Shown here one piece after another: positions 54,875-63,623 of a stretch of DNA of 64,000 bases. This DNA is from a virus. The stretch lies in the IMG/VR virus record IMGVR_UViG_3300045741_000104, positions 1-64,000 of that record. One strand, written 5' to 3'. The first letter of the stretch is position 1, and every line of letters starts with the position of its first letter. The translations under genes were made by a program, and so were the position numbers. A model generated the notes under the pieces. The model saw nothing but the letters and a program-made list of their open reading frames with translations, had not been told where the DNA came from and made no database searches.

Positions 54875-57857
54875 ACGGGTTGAACTTCGACACGTTCTTC
54901 GGCAGCTCCTCGGGGCGCTCTTTCACACTCGCTTCCATAGCGCGGGTCGAGAGCGCCCTGTCCACCGCTCCGCTGATCTCGGGGTGGCTCATGTTGATGG
55001 TGAAGCAGGGCGTCATCGCCTTGGCGTGCCGCGTCCGCGCTCCGAGCATCTTGGTCGCCGACACCGCCGGAATGATCGGCTCCTCGTTCGGAGCCTGTCC
55101 CGGCACCCGCTGGTTCAGCGAGTTGAGGACGGTGGTGTGGTTCGCCCCGATCTTCAGGCAGTAGTCCCTGAAGGCTTTCTTCATCACCCACATGACTTGC
55201 AGCTTGGTGTCGTAGCGCGCCGACAGCATCCCCACGACATCGCGGACGACGTTGTCGCTCTCGTCGCCGTTGCGGCCCGGCATGGTGACGAGGATTTGGC
55301 CGTTGATCTGCTCCAAGAACTCAGTGAGGATGCCGAGCGGCGTCGCATACTGGGAGTTGATGACGCCCCGCATGAAGGGCAGTTGGACCTCGACGATCCA
55401 GTTGCGCAGCAGGATGATGTTGAACTGCAACAGCCCTAGCTTGGTGGCGATCTCGCCAGCCACGATAATCACGGCGCAGTAGGCAGACCAGAACCGCTCG
55501 GACGGGGCAATCGCGCACTGCGCATCGAGCTGAGCTGAAACCTCCGTCACGCGCTCCTCGATCTCGGCCTGATGCTGCACGACATACTTGATGAACTCAG
55601 GACCGAGGTGGCCGTAATTTTTCTTGAGCTGGCTGATGTAATTGTCGGCCTGCGTCTTGGTGTGGACGTTGGTGCGCTTGAACGCGACCTCGATGATGCG
55701 CATGGAGCCGGCAGTGCCGGCCGAATTATCCGCCGAGAGCAGCGCGTGCAACGACGAGTTGGCCGTCGTCAACATGATCGTCGATTTCAAACTCTCCAAC
55801 TGAGGCCGCTGGACGCCGGTGCGGTCAACGCGCACGCGGGTGTTCGGCTGGGATACGTTCATCGCCATGTTCTTGGCGTCTTGAAGCGGAATATGGGTAA
55901 TCTCGTCAACGCAGATCGGCAGGTTCGCCAAGGTGTCCATGTAGTTGTTGCGAGCCATCATGGTGGCCCCGCTGTTCGTGCCGTTGATCGGGTAGCGATC
56001 TGGGTGTCCGTAGAAGGAGGCGGCGGTATAGAGCGTCGTCGATTTCGAGCAGCCCGCTTCTCCGCTTGCGTTGACGATTGCGCCGTGATGGCCAGTCGCG
56101 TGGAAGATGGGAGCCGCCAGAGCGGCGAGGATCATGAACTGGTTCGGCAGATAGTCCTTGTGGTTGTAGAACTTCAGCAGCTCGATCTGCTGCTCCAGTG
56201 TGCCGGCCTTGCCGACATTCACGCATGTGCGCTGGACATTGGTGCTGAGGTGAACCGGCTTCTGCGACCCATCAGCGCAGTAAATTCTGTCTGGCATGAT
56301 GAACTGCGAGCGGTCGGCCTTCCAGCCCAGATGATTGTGCTGCGCCTCGGCTTCAGCCTCGCGTTGCAGCTTCTTGATATACGCGACCATATAAGCCTGC
56401 ACTTTCTGGACTTTACCCTGCTCGGGTATGACGCCCCTGTTAGAGATTGTGGAGGTGAACTGCGTCTTGTCAAAGAGGAAAGGCACCGGCACGAGGAAGT
56501 CGTCGATCTTCCCGCGCGCATCGACCTGACGCCATTGCGACTGCGTCTCCTCGCGATCACCGTTGACGATGAAGGCCGTGGGGAACAGGTCGTGGTCGTA
56601 GATCGGCTCGATGTTGCCGTCGCTCGCCCGGCCGACGCCGCCGTTCTTCAGTCGGACATAGGGGAACGGCGGGTCGGGGATCACCACCTTCACCGTCTCG
56701 TCGCCGACTTCAATCTCTACCTCTGGCGACGGCGCAGACTGCGTCGCATGGATTGTGGCCTTGAAAGGCGTCAGGTCCTGCCCCTGATACGCGCAGCCCG
56801 CACACCGATCCGCTCCGCACTTCTCCGCAATCTGCGCGCACCGGAACGGGCCGGTCGGCAGGTTATCCATCGCCGTCTGATAGCCACCTTCGTCAAAGTC
56901 GCCCTGCTCGGACCACCACCGGCAGAACTCCGCGCCGCCGTCGCTGGTGTAGTAGAACAAGCCGAGGCCGATCCGCCACGGCCAATAGCCGAGCCCCTTG
57001 ATGTTGTTGACCAGCCACTTGGCTTGTGCACAGGTCTGCGTTAGCGGGATTAGCTCGACCGGCTCCCACTCCTTGGCCGGCTTCTCGTCGATGTTGCCCT
57101 TGAAGCCCTTCATGTGCTCAGGCACGACCTTGTGTGGTGGCATCGTAGTCGACGACGCCGCCGGGCGCACCGCATCGACCGTCACGTTTGCCACCTCGCA
57201 AGAGGAGGTCAGCATGGCGATGAACTCCTCGGTCGGGGTGAACTCGCCCTCGACGAGAACCTTCACCGGGCGCGGCGGGTCGGTCTTGTAGTTGAAGGTG
57301 CCGGCGACGCGCAGAACGCTCGCCACATCGGTCGTGCGGGCCGGATCGATGATCAGGTCATAGTGCTCAGCCAGCGCCCGCAGCCGGGCGGCGTAGACCC
57401 GCCACTGGTGGGTCTGGATGCTGTCTTCCAGCAGCCAGTAGACATGCAGCCCGCCACCCGACTTGACGACCATCGGCGTCGGCAGCAGCGCCTCGTCGCA
57501 GAACCGCTGAAGGTCCTCGAAAGCGGCCTTGGCCGTGGGATACTTGCCATCGCCTTGACCTACATCAAGATCAAAGAAGAAGGCGCGGGCCTCCAGCATG
57601 TTGTCTTGGGTTCGGATCGACCACGCGCCCACCTCGCCGGTCTTGGGGTCGCGCTTGCGCGGGTTCCAGACCCGCTCCTCCTTGAGGGAATGAACGCAGA
57701 AGTAGATGTCGCGTCCACCCTGCTTCTCGACGAACTCCGCAGCCTCGGTGATCGTGGAGTAGACCGTGTGCCACCAGCCCCCGTGGGCCATCTTGATGGC
57801 GATGCAATAGAAGCCGTCGTCCGGCCATACCGTGCGTAAAAAATCAACTGGGTTCAT
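54849..57857 (-). CDS. Prim-pol / DUF927-type primase-helicase (1002 aa)
   Basis: N-terminal archaeo-eukaryotic primase motifs: AFFFDLDVG with Asp96 and Asp98, then KSGGGLHVYWLL (His138), and DPARTTDVASVLRVAGTFN. A zinc-like segment (CAQIAEKCGADRCAGCAYQG) follows near 345-365. The C-terminal half is a RecA/SF3-like helicase of DUF927 type, with Walker A GEAGCSKSTTL near 597 and Walker B ICVDEITHI near 647, then a sensor-like region ESLKSTIMLTTANSSLH. It would make primers and unwind DNA at the fork, with the PolA-type polymerase. It is the last gene of the minus-strand replication block. Confidence 0.85.
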   Translation of the reverse strand: MNPVDFLRTVWPDDGFYCIAIKMAHGGWWHTVYSTITEAAEFVEKQGGRDIYFCVHSLKEERVWNPRKRDPKTGEVGAWSIRTQDNMLEARAFFFDLDVGQGDGKYPTAKAAFEDLQRFCDEALLPTPMVVKSGGGLHVYWLLEDSIQTHQWRVYAARLRALAEHYDLIIDPARTTDVASVLRVAGTFNYKTDPPRPVKVLVEGEFTPTEEFIAMLTSSCEVANVTVDAVRPAASSTTMPPHKVVPEHMKGFKGNIDEKPAKEWEPVELIPLTQTCAQAKWLVNNIKGLGYWPWRIGLGLFYYTSDGGAEFCRWWSEQGDFDEGGYQTAMDNLPTGPFRCAQIAEKCGADRCAGCAYQGQDLTPFKATIHATQSAPSPEVEIEVGDETVKVVIPDPPFPYVRLKNGGVGRASDGNIEPIYDHDLFPTAFIVNGDREETQSQWRQVDARGKIDDFLVPVPFLFDKTQFTSTISNRGVIPEQGKVQKVQAYMVAYIKKLQREAEAEAQHNHLGWKADRSQFIMPDRIYCADGSQKPVHLSTNVQRTCVNVGKAGTLEQQIELLKFYNHKDYLPNQFMILAALAAPIFHATGHHGAIVNASGEAGCSKSTTLYTAASFYGHPDRYPINGTNSGATMMARNNYMDTLANLPICVDEITHIPLQDAKNMAMNVSQPNTRVRVDRTGVQRPQLESLKSTIMLTTANSSLHALLSADNSAGTAGSMRIIEVAFKRTNVHTKTQADNYISQLKKNYGHLGPEFIKYVVQHQAEIEERVTEVSAQLDAQCAIAPSERFWSAYCAVIIVAGEIATKLGLLQFNIILLRNWIVEVQLPFMRGVINSQYATPLGILTEFLEQINGQILVTMPGRNGDESDNVVRDVVGMLSARYDTKLQVMWVMKKAFRDYCLKIGANHTTVLNSLNQRVPGQAPNEEPIIPAVSATKMLGARTRHAKAMTPCFTINMSHPEISGAVDRALSTRAMEASVKERPEELPKNVSKFNPFKRGEADQ

Positions 57858-57899
57858 ACCCCCCCGCTCCCCTGCTCTCCGATGGCGTTTTGAAATCGA

Positions 57900-58235
57900 C
57901 TACTCGCGGGCGCGCTCCCGCACCATGCACTTGAGCAAGATCAAGTAGACAATCATGTCGTCGATCCGACCCTCAATCGGCTCCAGCCGCTCGCGCTCCT
58001 TCCCATCAACAATGTCGTCGATCCACTGATGGATGGCGTCGTGGTGCTTGGCGAAATAGACCGACCAGATCACCTCCATGGGGAGCCGTCGAGCTTGCCC
58101 GTTCCGGCGAAAATTCGCAAGGCGGTCGATATCGCCCGCATACTCGCCACCCTTCAGCTTGCCCAACTTCTCGATCTCGGCGACCGTCTCAGCCACTACA
58201 TCTTGATACTCGGCGTGCGAAAAAATTTTCGACAT
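57900..58235 (-). CDS. Phage protein resembling nucleotide-modification-associated domain 1 (111 aa)
   Basis: LKGGEYAGDIDRLANFRRNG, VIWSVYFAKHHDAIHQWIDD and LEPIEGRIDDMIVYLILLK match the short helical 'k-x-x-e-Y-a-g-x-x-d-x-l-x-N-F ... k-H-x-d-x-I ... E-x-i-x-x-R-i-x-D-x-i-n-Y' pattern of DUF1599/Nmad1-like proteins, related to MazG-type folds. Such proteins are linked to nucleotide handling in phages. Its stop is 42 bases before the primase start. Confidence 0.6.
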   Translation of the reverse strand: MSKIFSHAEYQDVVAETVAEIEKLGKLKGGEYAGDIDRLANFRRNGQARRLPMEVIWSVYFAKHHDAIHQWIDDIVDGKERERLEPIEGRIDDMIVYLILLKCMVRERARE

Positions 58236-58261
58236 GCGTGCTGCCCCCTTTTGACGCAGAT

Positions 58262-58311
58262 CGGGGGACCAGTGGCCCCCCGAGATTGCTTGAGATTACC
58301 TGAGATTACTT
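58262..58311. repeat. Hairpin and three tandem 10-bp repeats between replication genes
   Basis: CGGGGG...CCCCCG arms (58262-58282) form a stem. Next to it GAGATTGCTT, GAGATTACCT and GAGATTACTT follow one another (58282-58311); the last overlaps the stop of the SSB-like gene. Ribosome site of the next gene is beyond the hairpin. Confidence 0.55.
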
Positions 58312-59445
58312 GCCCCGGTTCTTCCACCGGGCGGCGAGGTCGCCCAGACCGTCGTCGCCGTCATCCACCGGCTCCCGGCTCGGCGCATTTGCCGCAGGGG
58401 AGCGGCTCGGCGTCGGGCCTTCGTCGTCATCGACGAACGGCGGCGCTTCAGCCTGAGTGGCCGGGGCCGCTTCGGCGGCGCGAGCCGCGTCCATCTCGGC
58501 CTTGGTGCGACGCTTGCGCTTCGGGGGTTCCTCAGCCGCCGGGGCGTCTGCCTTGAGCGGAACCTCCTGCACATTGTCGTCGTCCAGCGAGGGCTTCTTC
58601 GGCTCGGGAGCCTTGTAAGCCGCCGGCGGCTCGGGGGCCTTGATCTTCTCCCCGTCCACGCCGTTGGGCGTCCAAGTGCCCTTGAGCAGGTTCTTCACCT
58701 CGTCGCTGTCGAGGCGCTCCTGCACGCCGTCCCACTCATCCTCGTTCAACCAGCGGTCGTCCGAGAAGATCAGTTTGGGGTAGTTGGCGTTCGGGTCGAA
58801 CCGCATCTTGGTGACGAGCATCGCCGACGAGGGAACCTCCTGCGCCTTCAGATACTCGATGTAGTTCTGGAACGCGCGCCAGCCCTGATTGACGAGGTCC
58901 GGCGACTGCTTGTCCCAGTCCGACGTAACAGCGAGCTGCATGCGCATGGCCGGGAACTTCAGATCGGTGGACGGGATGACCACGATGGTGCGGAACTCGG
59001 AACAAGCGACGGTGCCCTTGCCGGTCGTCGGATTGATCTTGGAGTTCTTGGCCGACTTGGGGCACATGGCGCAGGTCGGAGCCATCGCGTCCACGACGCT
59101 GGCGTGAGGCTTGACGCCATCCTCGGACCAGCAGCGCGGCATCGCCTTCGCCTCAGGATCGAAATCCTTCTCGTAGAAGCGGCGGCCACGGCGGGCGTTA
59201 TAGTCGAGGATGATGCCGCGGAAGACCTGCAACGGCACGATGTCTCCATCGGCGTTGCGCCCTTCCAGCTTCTTGGTCACGCCGCCGACGCTGGCGGTGA
59301 AGACCTTGCCGCCATAGGACAGCGTGGGGACCGAGGTGCGGCCAACGGCCTTCTCGGCGATATTACCCCCGCCGGCGGCGCGGGCCTGCTTGACGAATGC
59401 CGGGACAGCGGCCCCGGTAATGGTTGCGATCTCTTTATTGGACAT
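58306..59445 (-). CDS. Putative single-stranded DNA-binding protein (379 aa)
   Basis: The start at 59445 has AAGGTG upstream. The N-terminal two thirds form an apparent beta-rich domain (ARRGRRFYEKDFDPEAKAMP, CAMCPKSAKNSKI, ACSEFRTIVVIPSTD) with three cysteines that may bind zinc. The C-terminal third is disordered, Pro/Ala-rich and acidic (FVDDDEGPTPSRSP, EPVDDGDDGLGDLAARWKN), with an Arg/Lys cluster (PPKRKRRTKAEMDAA). An acidic C-terminus is typical of phage and bacterial SSBs. It lies in the replication block between primase and helicase. Inference, not proof. Confidence 0.5.
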   Translation of the reverse strand: MSNKEIATITGAAVPAFVKQARAAGGGNIAEKAVGRTSVPTLSYGGKVFTASVGGVTKKLEGRNADGDIVPLQVFRGIILDYNARRGRRFYEKDFDPEAKAMPRCWSEDGVKPHASVVDAMAPTCAMCPKSAKNSKINPTTGKGTVACSEFRTIVVIPSTDLKFPAMRMQLAVTSDWDKQSPDLVNQGWRAFQNYIEYLKAQEVPSSAMLVTKMRFDPNANYPKLIFSDDRWLNEDEWDGVQERLDSDEVKNLLKGTWTPNGVDGEKIKAPEPPAAYKAPEPKKPSLDDDNVQEVPLKADAPAAEEPPKRKRRTKAEMDAARAAEAAPATQAEAPPFVDDDEGPTPSRSPAANAPSREPVDDGDDGLGDLAARWKNRGK

Positions 59446-59671
59446 TTGCGTCACCTTTCAGGACTGCGATCTCTTTGTCGATCCCGGCGAGGCCGGTCTC
59501 GACGCTCTCTTTAAGCAGCTTCAGTTGGTTGTCGATCTCCTTGCGGTTGGCACACATGCGCAGGGCCAGAAAATGGCCAAATGCGCTGATGAACTCGGAC
59601 GGCGGAACGGCCTCACTGATTAGCAAGAAGGTCGACACCGCCTGCTCAAATCTTTCTTCATTGAACGCCAT
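59435..59671 (-). CDS. Hypothetical protein (78 aa)
   Basis: TGATG junction at 59671. Helical (MAFNEERFEQAVSTFLLISE) with a C-terminal coiled coil (EIDNQLKLLKESVETGLAGI). Overlaps the SSB-like gene start by 11 bases. Function unknown. Confidence 0.58.
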   Translation of the reverse strand: MAFNEERFEQAVSTFLLISEAVPPSEFISAFGHFLALRMCANRKEIDNQLKLLKESVETGLAGIDKEIAVLKGDANVQ

Positions 59672-60051
59672 CAGTTTTTCCTCACACGCACGACGTTCTG
59701 GCGGATGATGGACACGCCATCCGGTATCTTGCCGGTCATCTCCATCATCTCCTTGACGTAGGTTTTCTTGATGCGCTTCTCCAACGCGTCGAACGCGTCG
59801 TGGTCGCGCACCCAGTCGTAAAACGCGGTCCAGTCCGAACAAGTCGGTATGATGTCTTCCATCTGAAACGCGGTACCAAAGTCGGTGCGAACCGACTTGA
59901 TGTTGTTGTCCATGAGGAACTTGAGGATCGCCATCTCGACGCGCTCCTCATCAGCTTTCAGAGCGTTATCGTTGGCTTCCCACTCACGTTTAGCCTCCGA
60001 ACGAGCGGCCTTAATCTGCTGTTGGATTTGCACTAGCTCATCAATTTGCAT
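59671..60051 (-). CDS. Conserved phage protein, Gam-like in layout (126 aa)
   Basis: GGAG before the ATG at 60051. An N-terminal coiled coil (QIQQQIKAARSEAKREWEAN) leads into NNIKSVRTDFGTAFQMEDII, then WTAFYDWVRDHDAFDALEKR and KTYVKEMMEMTGKIPDGVSI. The 'K-S-V-R-T-x-x-G-T-x-x ... W-x-x-F-x-x-W-v-r-x-x-x-a-x-d-x-l-e-k-R' pattern is widespread among small phage replication-region proteins. Whether it is a nuclease inhibitor like Gam is not known. Confidence 0.62.
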   Translation of the reverse strand: MQIDELVQIQQQIKAARSEAKREWEANDNALKADEERVEMAILKFLMDNNIKSVRTDFGTAFQMEDIIPTCSDWTAFYDWVRDHDAFDALEKRIKKTYVKEMMEMTGKIPDGVSIIRQNVVRVRKN

Positions 60052-60070
60052 CACGTTTCTCCGATGTCCA

Positions 60071-60238
60071 TTAGTCTTCTCCGCGATCTACTTCTAGTTT
60101 GTAAATGAGCTGATACAGTTGTGATGCTGCTTCTTCAGCCACATCGTTTTCGTCTCGGTTGGTTATAACATCTATCAAGATGCTCTCGGCCAGTTTGATC
60201 AGATTGGCTCGAACTGTCAATAGTCGTAGTTGGTCCAT
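60071..60238 (-). CDS. Small hypothetical protein (55 aa)
   Basis: Read directly: ATG at 60238 overlaps the helicase stop (TAATG) and GGAGAAGAC lies upstream. Product starts MDQLRLLTVRANLIKLAESI and ends LIYKLEVDRGED, helical and acidic. The stretch CGGAGAAGACTAATGGAC around its start is repeated around its stop (60066-60083), a short local duplication. Confidence 0.6.
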   Translation of the reverse strand: MDQLRLLTVRANLIKLAESILIDVITNRDENDVAEEAASQLYQLIYKLEVDRGED

Positions 60239-62733
60239 TAGTCTTCTCCGATTACAGACTTATAGAGGTTAAGGATGTTGTCTTGGGTGACGTTCTTACG
60301 ATCTAGGATGTCGTATATCTGCCACTCTAATTTGTGCGCCCCAATCTTGACGATTGTCATTTTTCGTGTCTGACCCGCTCGGTTAATGCGATCCTTAACC
60401 TGTTGATACTCGTCGTTGCTGTATATTGGTGCGTAGAAAATCATCATATCAGCTTCGACCAAGTTAAGCCCATGCGACATGACTGCCGGATGGCACAGCA
60501 GAACCTGAGGGTCAGGCTCGTGCTTGAACTTGCGGAATATCTCGTCGCGCTTGCGCGGCGTGACATCCCCGTTGACGATCTCACAAGTGTAACGTTTGCC
60601 CACCTCCTCTGCCAGAAACCGAATGATGCCCTTGAACGGGACAATAACGACGACCTTCGCCGCCGCCTCCTCGATGCTATCGAGCAGGACCCGTAGCCGA
60701 GGCCCATGCGGCAGCGCCACATACTCCTCCGTATCAGGGTTCTTGATCGCCCCGCACAATATCTGACGCAGCTTGCCGACCTTGTCGGCCGCGTTCATCG
60801 CCATGATCTTCTGGTTCGCCGCCTCCGTCACCATCGAGATGCGCATCCGCTCGAACGCCGCAATCTGCTCCTTGGTCATGGCGCAGTCGCGCTCCTCGAA
60901 CGTCAGCGGCGGCAGGTCCAGACAGTCCTTCTTGAAGTAGCGAACGGCAGGCTGAAGGGCGTTGAACGCCTGCGTATAAGCGTCTTCAGCCGGCACCCAC
61001 TTGTAGCGCGACACCTTGCGCATCGTGCGCCGCTCGAACTCCCCGTAATACAGCGGCACCCGCTGCGGCGAGATGATCCGCGCCAACGCCCATGCGTCGG
61101 TCGGCGCGTTCGGACAGGGCGTGCCTGTCAGAAGCCACACACGCATATCCTCGCGGATCGTCTTCACCAACTGGCGATACTTCTCGGTGCCTCGGTTGCG
61201 GAACTTCGACGCCTCGTCCACAATGATCAGATCGATGTCGTCGCGCGAGCGGATGTGCTGCACGAGCCAGTCGTCCTGAAGACCGTCGTGGTTGATGATG
61301 TAGAAATCCGCCTTGGTCTGGATCATGCGCTTGCGATAGTCGGGGTTGCCGTGAACCACCACGGCGTGGCGGTGCATCAGCACATCGAAGATGTCGTGCT
61401 TCCAGACACGGTCCACTGTGGACAGCGGTGTTAGTATGACGGCACGCTTTACCTCTCCCGCCTTCATTAACGCGTCCGCTGCCCACAGTGTCCCGGCCGT
61501 CTTCCCGGTGTTGCCGGTGCAGAAGATGCAGCCGTTACGACGTAACACCAAGAAGGACGTCGGCACCATAAAGCAATATTTGTAGCCGTCAGTTGGCTTC
61601 TGCCACCAAACATTCTCAGCTACCTGACCGCCGTTGCGACCGTAGAGGCCGACTGTCGGATCACCTACCTTAGCGTGCATATTGACGACGCCCGGTCCAA
61701 CGTAGTCACGATTGTCTGCACACCGCGTCGTGCGCCGTCCAGCGGCGCTAAACGCATACTGGGCGAAGTCGGCGTCGATCGGATTGCCGCTCCAACGAAC
61801 GCCGCCGGCCTTGGCGAATGACCCATCCCAATGTGGTAGCTCGTCGGCGATAACCTCCAACTGATGCTGTGTGGCAGACCACCATTCGACGCCGAACCCT
61901 TTCATCATCGGTGGCGTAAACGAAAAACGCATGAACCCGTCAGGTTGCGTCGGGTGAACCGAGTAAGAGATGTCGGCGTCGAGTAGCAATTTGCGCAGCC
62001 GTGCGATCTTACGCGGCTTCTTGACACGAATGTTCACGCGATCCGGCCTCTCATACCAACCATCTGCGTTGCAGGCGACCTGTAGCCGGATCAGATCATC
62101 CGAAAGCGCCATCCCCGGCGTTCCGACAACCTTGAAGGTCGTGCGAAACCGAAAGGAGCGGCACTCCAGCGACTGACTACCATACATGCCGAGGATGTAA
62201 TCGGCACGCACGACGTCACCGTTCGCCAGCAGCACGCGGTGCTCCGGCGACAGAAGCTGGTCAACACCGCGCGTCGTCTTGAACCGGATCATCGTGTCGC
62301 ACGGCAGCTTCACATACTCTGTCGGCTCGACGAACTCAGCCTCGCCGGTCTCCGGGTGGTATTGCGCCACCGGACCACCAGCATATTGATCAATCCGACG
62401 CCAGCCGGTCGGCGACAGATATTCCGTCGCCGCGTCGACGCAGCCCATCTCGGAGAGATTGAAGGCGCGGGGATTGGCGCACATAAATTCCGCCATGTCT
62501 CGCTGATGCTGGAACGGCTTATATTTGCCGGGCCAATCGTAGTTCGTCAGCACGCCGGTCGGCACGGTGTAGCCCAGATTGGCCAGTATGCGTGTTGTCT
62601 CGACGCCGTGCTGCACAGCGAGGTTGAACTGTGGGTGATCCAGCAACTGTGTGCTATCGGGGATCAGCTCGCAGATCGCGAAGGGGTCAGGAACGTGCAT
62701 GAGCACGCTTCCTGATTGTTCATGTAACTGCAT
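60238..62733 (-). CDS. SF2 (SNF2-like) helicase, interrupted by an intein in the Walker A loop
   Basis: The precursor is 831 residues from the ATG at 62733 (an ATG at 62700 with GGAAG upstream is an alternative). The extein starts with FQHQRDMAEFM (Q-motif region). Walker A is split: NLSEMG before and TGKTAGTLW after the intein, giving SEMGTGKT. Motif II is LIIVDEASKF, motif III is WLLTGTPCPN, and motifs V and VI are MSHGLNLVEAD and QQVKDRINRAGQ. Spliced length is about 520 residues. It fits the SNF2-like helicases of phage replication modules. The stop is coupled to the next gene (TAATG). Confidence 0.9.
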   Translation of the reverse strand: MQLHEQSGSVLMHVPDPFAICELIPDSTQLLDHPQFNLAVQHGVETTRILANLGYTVPTGVLTNYDWPGKYKPFQHQRDMAEFMCANPRAFNLSEMGCVDAATEYLSPTGWRRIDQYAGGPVAQYHPETGEAEFVEPTEYVKLPCDTMIRFKTTRGVDQLLSPEHRVLLANGDVVRADYILGMYGSQSLECRSFRFRTTFKVVGTPGMALSDDLIRLQVACNADGWYERPDRVNIRVKKPRKIARLRKLLLDADISYSVHPTQPDGFMRFSFTPPMMKGFGVEWWSATQHQLEVIADELPHWDGSFAKAGGVRWSGNPIDADFAQYAFSAAGRRTTRCADNRDYVGPGVVNMHAKVGDPTVGLYGRNGGQVAENVWWQKPTDGYKYCFMVPTSFLVLRRNGCIFCTGNTGKTAGTLWAADALMKAGEVKRAVILTPLSTVDRVWKHDIFDVLMHRHAVVVHGNPDYRKRMIQTKADFYIINHDGLQDDWLVQHIRSRDDIDLIIVDEASKFRNRGTEKYRQLVKTIREDMRVWLLTGTPCPNAPTDAWALARIISPQRVPLYYGEFERRTMRKVSRYKWVPAEDAYTQAFNALQPAVRYFKKDCLDLPPLTFEERDCAMTKEQIAAFERMRISMVTEAANQKIMAMNAADKVGKLRQILCGAIKNPDTEEYVALPHGPRLRVLLDSIEEAAAKVVVIVPFKGIIRFLAEEVGKRYTCEIVNGDVTPRKRDEIFRKFKHEPDPQVLLCHPAVMSHGLNLVEADMMIFYAPIYSNDEYQQVKDRINRAGQTRKMTIVKIGAHKLEWQIYDILDRKNVTQDNILNLYKSVIGED
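61510..62442 (-). mobile_element. Intein in the helicase Walker A loop with LAGLIDADG endonuclease (311 aa)
   Basis: Runs from Cys (CVDAATEYLSPTGWRRI, block A) to Asn of FCTGN, with Thr as +1 residue. Block B holds LLSPEHRVLLANG; the endonuclease has RLQVACNADGWY and ADELPHWDGS; block F is YKYCFMVPTSFLVLRRNG with Cys at F:4; block G ends IFCTGN. The order and many residues match the TerL intein at 17755-18735. Both sit at G|(S/T)GKT of a P-loop. Here residue 1 is Cys, unlike Pro in TerL; the penultimate residue is Gly, not His, in both. Confidence 0.9.
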
Positions 62734-62746
62734 TTTAGTGGCCCTG

Positions 62747-63151
62747 TTATGCAAACAAGTCTTCCGTCAAGGCGCGGATCGCGTTTAGCATCATCGAACC
62801 ATCATCGGGCGATGGCTTCTGGTCTTTCTTGATCAGCTCGATGGACCGACTGAAGGCGTCGAGGAACTGCTCAAGGAACTCGATGTTACGTTCGCTGACG
62901 ACGAAGCCGTAGCCCTTCATTGCGATGATACTGTCGAGATACGCCTTCTGGTGATCGGTTGGCTTATTCTTGCCGAACTTGGTTTCGATGGCAAGAAAGA
63001 CTGCGTTCTGGAGGGCGTTGAAATCCGACACACCGATCTTGCCGAAGCCGTTGGCGGGCGGGCACCACCAGAACCACTCATACTTGTTGAGCAGCCTCTT
63101 GACCTGCTTCTTAACGTCGGCCTCGTTGCGGTAGATGATGGGCTTATTCAT
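62747..63151 (-). CDS. VRR-NUC domain nuclease (134 aa)
   Basis: Start at 63151 with GAGGAAC upstream. ADVKKQVKRLLNKYEWFWWC is the N-terminal helix; NGFGKIGVSDFNALQNAVFL carries the 'G-x-x-D' (here GVSDF), AIETKFG gives the E-x-K, and TDHQKAYLDSI gives the Gln. This is the VRR-NUC order of the PD-(D/E)XK fold, used by phage and eukaryotic repair nucleases acting on branched DNA. It overlaps the next gene only slightly and belongs to the replication block. Confidence 0.82.
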   Translation of the reverse strand: MNKPIIYRNEADVKKQVKRLLNKYEWFWWCPPANGFGKIGVSDFNALQNAVFLAIETKFGKNKPTDHQKAYLDSIIAMKGYGFVVSERNIEFLEQFLDAFSRSIELIKKDQKPSPDDGSMMLNAIRALTEDLFA

Positions 63152-63417
63152 ATCCAGTTCCTCTTTTGAACATGCTTGATTTCCATCGTGTCGGCGCACG
63201 CCTTCATCGCATCCAGCTTGGTGCGGTAGAAGCCTCTGACCTCCCACTCAAACTTGCAGGGCAGATCATAAACGAAGGGGCCGTAGGGCACGCCCTCAAG
63301 ATCGAAGTCGCGAGTGATCTTACACTTGTTGGTCACGACTATACTGTCCCCCGGCACCACCTCGCACCGCGTCGTCATATTGCGTGACGCCAGCCACGCC
63401 TTAAATCGTTTCATCAT
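63148..63417 (-). CDS. Hypothetical protein (89 aa)
   Basis: ATGA overlap on both sides. MMKRFKAWLASRNMTTRCEV and later YGPFVYDLPCKFEWEVRGFY; small basic mixed alpha/beta protein with four cysteines. Function unknown. Confidence 0.58.
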   Translation of the reverse strand: MMKRFKAWLASRNMTTRCEVVPGDSIVVTNKCKITRDFDLEGVPYGPFVYDLPCKFEWEVRGFYRTKLDAMKACADTMEIKHVQKRNWI

Positions 63418-63623
63418 CGCCTATAGTTCCCTCGTAAGACCGTTATGATCGGTTGATACTCGTAGTCCGCGTTTGGATGCGCTTCACCTATGATCGACCT
63501 GAAGCATTGCAGGTCGGCCTCAGCGAAGAACCGCTCGATCTCGTCCCGCAGCTCCTCTCGAACTTCCGGCTGCTGCCGGTCGAACTCGTGCCACGACATG
63601 TTGATCGCGCGAGGCATACGCAT
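63414..63623 (-). CDS. Hypothetical protein (69 aa)
   Basis: TGATG start at 63623 and ATGA end. MRMPRAINMSWHEFDRQQPE then ELRDEIERFFAEADLQCFRS; helical and acidic. An internal ATG (MSWHEFD) could also be used. Unknown function. Confidence 0.52.
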   Translation of the reverse strand: MRMPRAINMSWHEFDRQQPEVREELRDEIERFFAEADLQCFRSIIGEAHPNADYEYQPIITVLRGNYRR

